This document shows, in pieces, positions 40,642 to 44,328 of a stretch of DNA of 44,328 nucleotides. Made by a program: the position numbers and the translations under genes. The stretch is from a virus: positions 1 to 44,328 of IMG/VR virus record IMGVR_UViG_3300048919_000178, one strand, 5' to 3'. The notes beneath the pieces were generated by a model. It had not been told where the DNA came from. It made no database searches and was given only the letters and a program-made list of their open reading frames with translations. Position 1 is the stretch's first letter. Every line of letters begins with the position of its first letter.

Positions 40642-41907
40642 ATGTTCGCCCTCGTCGATGCCAACTCATTCTATGCTTCGTGCGAACAGGCATTCCGGCC
40701 AGAGCTGGATCTCGTGCCTGTTGTTGTGGCTTCGAACAATGACGGCTGCGTGATCGCGCGATCGGCGCTCGCTAAAAATCTTGGTATCAAAACCGGCGAT
40801 CCGATCTTCAAGAATGCCGAGCTTTTTCGCCGGAGCGGCGTGGTTTGCTTCAGCTCAAATTATGAGTTGTACGGGGATATGAGCCATCGGCTTATGTCTA
40901 CACTGGAAGAAATATGCCCGCGCGTATCGGTTTACAGCATTGACGAGGCTTTCTGCGATCTGACCGGCGTGCGGAGCTGTCGCGATCTTACGGACTTCGG
41001 TCGTGAGATTAAGCGGACGGTCTACCAGCGAACGCTGTTGCATGTAGGTGTTGGCATCGCTCCCACCAAGACGCTGGCCAAGCTGGCGAACCACGCCGCC
41101 AAGACATGGAAGGCAACCGGCGGTGTCGTGGATCTATCAAACATTTCCCGCCAGCGGAAGCTGATGGCGCTGCTGCCCTGTAATGAAGTTTGGGGAATCG
41201 GATCGCGGATCAGCAAGAAGCTGGCGGCCATGGGTATAAAAACGGCTCTTCAGCTGGCAGATGCCGATATACGGTTTATCCGCAAACACTTCAGCGTGGT
41301 GATGGAAAGAACGGTGCGCGAGCTGCGCGGCGAATCTTGCCTGGAGTTCGACGAGTTTCAGCCGGCAAAGCAGGAGATCTGCTGCAGCCGGTCTTTTGGT
41401 CAGCGCGTCACCGACTATACGGAAATGCGCCAGGCTATAGTGAGTTATGCCACGCGCGCGGCGGAGAAGCTACGCGGCGAGCATCAGTTTTGTCGCTATG
41501 TGTCTGCCTTCGTTAAAACCTCGCCTTTTGCACTCGATGAACCCTATTACGGCAAGCATGCCGGAACAAAGCTCCTAACCCCTACACAGGACACACGCGA
41601 CATTGTGGCCGCTGCTGTGCGCTGCCTTGATGCGGTCTGGAAAGATGGTCACCGTTACCAGAAAGGCGGGATCCTTCTGGGAGACTTTTTTAGCCAGGGC
41701 GTGGCGCAGCTAAACCTCTTTGACGACACCGCACCGCGGGCAAATGCCACGGCGCTGATGGATATCCTGGATTCAGTTAATCAGCGGAATGGTCGGGGCA
41801 CGCTTTTTTTTGCGGGGCAGGGGATCGAGAAGAAATGGCAGATGAAAAGGGAGATGCTGTCGCCCCGCTGGACTACCCGACTGACGGATGTGCCGCGGGT
41901 GTTTTAG
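40642..41907 (+). CDS. umuC: Y-family DNA polymerase, UmuC type
   Basis: The 421-residue protein has FALVDANSFYASCEQ (Asp6 metal site), VVVASNNDGCVIARS, KTGDP and SIDEAFCDLTG (Asp101, Glu102), then GIAPTKTLAKLANHAAK and WGIGSRISKKL, which identify UmuC. Together with UmuD'2 it makes DNA polymerase V for translesion synthesis. Full length, so probably active. It may use host UmuD if the upstream protein does not suffice. Confidence 0.95.
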   Translation: MFALVDANSFYASCEQAFRPELDLVPVVVASNNDGCVIARSALAKNLGIKTGDPIFKNAELFRRSGVVCFSSNYELYGDMSHRLMSTLEEICPRVSVYSIDEAFCDLTGVRSCRDLTDFGREIKRTVYQRTLLHVGVGIAPTKTLAKLANHAAKTWKATGGVVDLSNISRQRKLMALLPCNEVWGIGSRISKKLAAMGIKTALQLADADIRFIRKHFSVVMERTVRELRGESCLEFDEFQPAKQEICCSRSFGQRVTDYTEMRQAIVSYATRAAEKLRGEHQFCRYVSAFVKTSPFALDEPYYGKHAGTKLLTPTQDTRDIVAAAVRCLDAVWKDGHRYQKGGILLGDFFSQGVAQLNLFDDTAPRANATALMDILDSVNQRNGRGTLFFAGQGIEKKWQMKREMLSPRWTTRLTDVPRVF

Positions 41908-41949
41908 CTGATGAAATCGCCGCTGAAGCGAGGGAGATCATGACAGGGG

Positions 41950-41982
41950 TTTTACCTTCATTTTACCTTAGTTTTACCTTAG
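41950..41982 (+). repeat. Three tandem 11-bp repeats beside the tRNA fragment
   Basis: TTTTACCTTCA (41950-41960) is followed by TTTTACCTTAG twice (41961-41982). They differ from the TTATCAAAA arm repeats of this prophage. Their place next to a tRNA 3' end suggests arm sites for another integrase. Confidence 0.55.
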
Positions 41983-41997
41983 AGAAATTTCAGGCAT

Positions 41998-42025
41998 AAA
42001 AAAACCAGCCGTAAGAGGCTGGTTT
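41998..42025 (-). terminator. Terminator of the tRNA-Pro fragment
   Basis: On the minus strand AAACCAGCC-N6-GGCTGGTTT is followed by a T-run. It lies 14 bp after the CCA end, as expected if the captured piece includes the tRNA gene terminator. Confidence 0.65.
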
Positions 42026-42038
42026 AATTGGGGAATTT

Positions 42039-42085
42039 TGGTCGGCACGAGAGGATTTGAACCTCCGACCCCTGACACCCCATGA
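42039..42085 (-). pseudogene. tRNA-Pro (GGG) 3' fragment, fossil attachment core
   Basis: The minus strand from 42085 to 42039 reads TCATGGGGTGTCAGGGGTC, then GGAGGTTCAAATCC and TCTCGTGCCGACCA. This is the 3' 47 nt of the proL-type tRNA (anticodon loop with GGG, variable loop, T-arm, acceptor, CCA) with one difference from E. coli as I recall it. Bases upstream of 42085 do not continue the tRNA, so the 5' half is missing. Phage attP sites commonly carry such tRNA ends. Confidence 0.85.
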
Positions 42086-42273
42086 TAGTGAACGTTATCT
42101 TAAGAGCCATTTGGCGCCAGAAACAGACGTTGCTGGGATGCTTATACGTTGGAAAACAAAGAGTGAAGTATAATGGTTCATGGTGATGCTTATTAAAAAG
42201 AGCTTAAGTCATAGATTATTAATAGAATTCTTTTATTAATAAAACATGAGCATATCAATCTAATATGCTCTTA

Positions 42274-43113
42274 TTATTTTATGCTCTTGAAATATTTATC
42301 CATGTCATCAATTTCAGCGCTTACGATTTCAGTAATACCCGGCATCAATGGAAAAAGAGGGTTTCCTCTGTCTTGATTGAAGAAAAATTTCAGTAGATCG
42401 TTACAGGATCTTACGTATTTATCTATATCACCAGAAAGTAATTCACTCAGGACTTTCGAGGTTGAACTTGATTTGCTGTGGATTATATCATTTCGAAGAT
42501 TCTCTAAGTTTTTAAAATGCCCCCAGAACTGTTGTCTTTCAGGAGAGATGCAGTTATAAACATCTGGAAGTATCTTTGAAACCTTTTCCGTGGTAGATAC
42601 CCATCTTTCAATCCCTAACTTATCATAAATTTCTTGGACACCCTTTTTGTTTGAACTTTTTTTATAAATGTAGTCTTCAGGTATGGCTGAGTTGCACATG
42701 GCCTCAATTGCTTTATAACTGAATACTATTGTTTTTTGAGCTTCTTCTAAATAATCATAAATTTCACCAACGTCATTTTCAAAAAATTTTTTGTTTTTAC
42801 TATTTCCTATTTTTTTTAGAATTGATTTTCTAAGTGATTGAGATTTTTTGAGAGAGTTATTAGCTATATTCATTGATAATGATATTTCGTTCGGCCTTGA
42901 TAAGGAAATTTTTTTATTTCCTATTTTTGCCTCTATAGTTTCCTGTAAAATTACGCATAAATCTTTTTTCAAATCAACACACATTAATGGTATGTTTGAT
43001 CTAGGAATGAAATTGATTTTATTTTGGTTCTTGTTTACATGTGACCAGTCTTCCATAACTTGTGAGATTATATAATTTGAATCTTTTTTAGGTCCTATTG
43101 GATGTTTACTCAT
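42274..43113 (-). CDS. HEPN-type protein, candidate abortive-infection gene
   Basis: ATG 43113 is preferred, with GGGAG 5 bp upstream; 279 residues. A helical pair typical of HEPN folds is visible: TIVFSYKAIEAMCNS (about 128-142) and LENLRNDIIHSKS (204-216), where Arg207 and His212 form the Rx4H ribonuclease motif. HEPN proteins cleave RNA in toxin and defence systems. The gene is AT-rich (Asn/Lys-rich product), transcribed against the late operon, and sits at the attR end with the tRNA-Pro remnant. No antitoxin-like partner is adjacent. The family call is by motif; exact target unknown. Confidence 0.6.
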   Translation of the reverse strand: MSKHPIGPKKDSNYIISQVMEDWSHVNKNQNKINFIPRSNIPLMCVDLKKDLCVILQETIEAKIGNKKISLSRPNEISLSMNIANNSLKKSQSLRKSILKKIGNSKNKKFFENDVGEIYDYLEEAQKTIVFSYKAIEAMCNSAIPEDYIYKKSSNKKGVQEIYDKLGIERWVSTTEKVSKILPDVYNCISPERQQFWGHFKNLENLRNDIIHSKSSSTSKVLSELLSGDIDKYVRSCNDLLKFFFNQDRGNPLFPLMPGITEIVSAEIDDMDKYFKSIK

Positions 43114-43279
43114 AATCACTCCCATACTAATATATACAATATATCTAATTGAATTGTGTTAATATTTTTATCATAAAGAGTTGCTAAAATCGATATGAAA
43201 TTGACATATTCAGCATTGATTAAAACACCACTGTTTTAGTACGGTCCTTTAACATTGGTCAGAATGACTATGAACTTCC

Positions 43280-43305
43280 GCTCAATGCTCAATGCTCAAT
43301 GCTCA
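43280..43305 (+). repeat. 7-bp tandem repeat GCTCAAT
   Basis: Three full units and a five-base partial unit run head to tail. It lies in the non-coding P-arm side and shows no coding frame. It could be a slippage tract or a protein-binding cluster. Confidence 0.7.
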
Positions 43306-43493
43306 TGGCGAAGGTTGCCATGACACAATCGAGTCAAAATCTTCGCAATATTGAGTCTACAGGAACAGTAATTCATTGAAAGCAAGTGTTAAGATTAATA
43401 AACGTCAAACTAAAATATTGCTTCTGTGAGATACTGCAGATGATTTAAAATCCCTTGTTCGACAGACATAAGACGCTGATCTTGGGCAGCATA

Positions 43494-43515
43494 CTATCAA
43501 AAGTGGTTATCAAAA
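43494..43515 (+). repeat. Integrase arm-type sites, right end (P arm)
   Basis: CTATCAAAA (43494-43502) and TTATCAAAA (43507-43515) are 13 bp apart in direct orientation. They match the attL-side repeats (401-433), which supports lambda-type Int arm binding at both prophage ends. Confidence 0.6.
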
Positions 43516-43601
43516 CTCAAAAACAAATCATGATAATCATAGGGTTACAAATCAGGTGAGATTCGTGAGCTCATGCTGTAAAATAATATATTATTGTTAT
43601 T

Positions 43602-43614
43602 TATCAATTGTTTG
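43602..43614 (+). promoter_or_regulatory. IHF site in the attP P arm
   Basis: TATCAATTGTTTG fits the IHF consensus WATCAANNNNTTR exactly. It lies between the arm repeats and the crossover core, where IHF bends the arm for Int. Confidence 0.6.
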
Positions 43615-43634
43615 TGAATAATCTTAGAAACTAC

Positions 43635-43798
43635 TGCTGCGTCATATGGAGTGGTTCGAAGCCGCAGACCTGATCGTTAAAGGTATGGAAGGCGCGATTG
43701 CTGCCAAAACCGTGACCTACGATTTCGAACGTCTGATGGATGGCGCTAAGCTGCTGAAATGTTCAGAGTTTGGCGACGCGATCATCGCGAACATGTAA
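43635..43798 (+). pseudogene. icd: Displaced 3' end of the host icd gene
   Basis: The sequence encodes the last 50 or so Icd residues (from Met at 43646 to TAA 43796-43798), identical in protein to the left copy; the three base differences I see within the coding part are synonymous. It has no start signal and is not expressed as Icd while the prophage is present. On excision it would again complete the gene. Confidence 0.9.
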
Positions 43799-43886
43799 TC
43801 CGCGCTGCGGGTTGCACAAGAACGGGAACCGGATGGTTCCCGTTTTTATTAATAGCTTTCTATTATTTATCAAAGGCTTATCAAAA
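43635..43886 (+). repeat. attR: attR: right copy of the attachment repeat
   Basis: It aligns to 169-420 without gaps, including the post-icd hairpin (about 43819-43850) and two TTATCAAA repeats (43867-43875 and 43878-43886) in the same register as at attL. Similarity ends at about 43887, before the third arm repeat of attL. Confidence 0.85.
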
Positions 43887-44193
43887 ATATCCGACATCGC
43901 CGAGGTTAAAATGACTTTAAGTGCGGCTGTTTTTTAATGCAGCTCATGATGTAACTGATTGAATGGTTTTTTTCTTTCACTTGGGCAAACTATGCTGGAC
44001 TAAAAGAACTATGGTGGTAAACAAGGGGTTTCAAATGTGGTTATAAAGATGCCTCTGGAGAATAATTATGTAATAAATTTTTTGGAGGTTTCGCTTCGAA
44101 AATTTTGTAAATTCAATAATGTAGCTAATCCTTTCGCCTTTAGCAAAATGAAGAAGATTAAATGCCACGAAAACGGAATGTAGTTTTTAAGAA
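43887..44193. other. AT-rich flank right of attR, no gene seen
   Basis: About 307 bp of AT-rich DNA with only short frames separate attR from the HxlR-type gene. I see no sequence that I recognise as the usual chromosomal gene after icd. Confidence 0.45.
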
Positions 44194-44328
44194 TCATTCC
44201 CCATTTTTAGCATCATATGTTGATCGGCTCAGAAGAATGGTTTTTGAATTATTTTGTGCCCAGTCAGCAAGCCCCTTTAGTACTTGAGATAAGGATTGAC
44301 CTAGTTCGCTGAGCCTGTATTCAACTTG
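44194..44328 (-). CDS. HxlR-family transcription regulator, C-terminal part; partial at window end
   Basis: The minus strand from the window edge encodes 44 residues beginning QVEYRLSELGQSLSQVLKGL and ending before TGA at 44194-44196. VEYRLTELG followed by a Leu-rich helix is the signature of the winged helix end of HxlR regulators, which sense redox or electrophiles. The N-terminus lies outside the window. It is either host DNA or part of a neighbouring element. Confidence 0.75.
   Translation of the reverse strand, partial: QVEYRLSELGQSLSQVLKGLADWAQNNSKTILLSRSTYDAKNGE

Larger units (their letters stand above)
43114..43634. other. AT-rich non-coding right end
   Basis: No gene is supported. 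It holds the upstream region of the HEPN-like gene, a 7-bp tandem repeat (43280-43305), two arm-type repeats (43494-43515), an ATGATAATCAT palindrome (43529-43539) and an IHF consensus (43602-43614). It is the P arm of the attachment site. Confidence 0.6.

Noticed and set aside
42039-42085. A functional tRNA-Pro gene
   Set aside because: Only the 3' 47 nt are present; the D-arm and 5' acceptor strand do not continue upstream of 42085, so it cannot fold as a tRNA.

Overview
The window is an almost complete temperate siphovirus prophage of about 43.3 kb inserted in the 3' end of icd (isocitrate dehydrogenase) of an enterobacterium. The Icd C-terminus and the lambda/HK97-type phage genes point to Enterobacteriaceae (Enterobacter-, Klebsiella- or Cronobacter-like; the genus cannot be fixed from this sequence). 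The left icd copy (1-332) is the working gene, completed by phage-borne DNA. The displaced original 3' end lies at 43635-43798. The two copies differ only by synonymous changes within the coding part.

Layout, left to right. attL with three arm-type repeats; a RexA/RexB-like pair (512-1757) between attL and integrase; int, xis and the early-left operon on the minus strand (53-aa zinc-ribbon ORF, TraR/DksA-like finger, TGT/DpdA-like protein, VVA0879-like and Ea22-like proteins, and a DicF-like small RNA). Then the immunity region (S24 repressor, 17-bp operators, PL and PR, Cro), a YmfL/CII-like regulator, an O-like initiator carrying five iterons, Dam, a LexA-type HTH protein, RusA, a DUF968 protein and antiterminator Q. 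A KAP-family NTPase lies on the minus strand between Q and the lysis genes. The lysis cassette is of the phage 21 type (pinholin, SAR endolysin, Rz/Rz1). A cargo region follows: an Acb2/Tad1-like gene broken by TGA, a membrane protein and a decayed second Rz end. Next come two glycosyltransferase-like genes, HNH, the terminase and HK97-type head genes, and a lambda-type tail (tube, G/T chaperones, tape measure, M, L, K, I, J, S74 fibre), interrupted by a secreted AT-rich moron. The right end has an SOS-box umuD'-like/umuC pair, a fossil attachment site made of a tRNA-Pro 3' end, a HEPN-type protein, and attR.

How it works together. Int and Xis act on the icd att sites. The repressor holds PL and PR. 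Q drives lysis and morphogenesis through several intrinsic hairpins placed just before late genes. Accessory genes sit at module joints: attL/int (RexAB), Q/lysis (KAP NTPase), lysis/packaging (Acb2-like), chaperone/tape measure (secreted moron) and fibre/attR (HEPN). Three are candidate anti-phage genes and one is a counter-defence candidate, so this prophage looks like a loaded exclusion platform.

Two features suggest a complex history. The tRNA-Pro fragment with tandem 11-bp repeats implies that the right end came from a phage with another attachment site. The DNA right of attR still carries two arm-type repeats in the same register as attL, which suggests another icd-specific element, or its remnant, beyond the window. 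Family names rest on motif recognition by eye; no database search was run.
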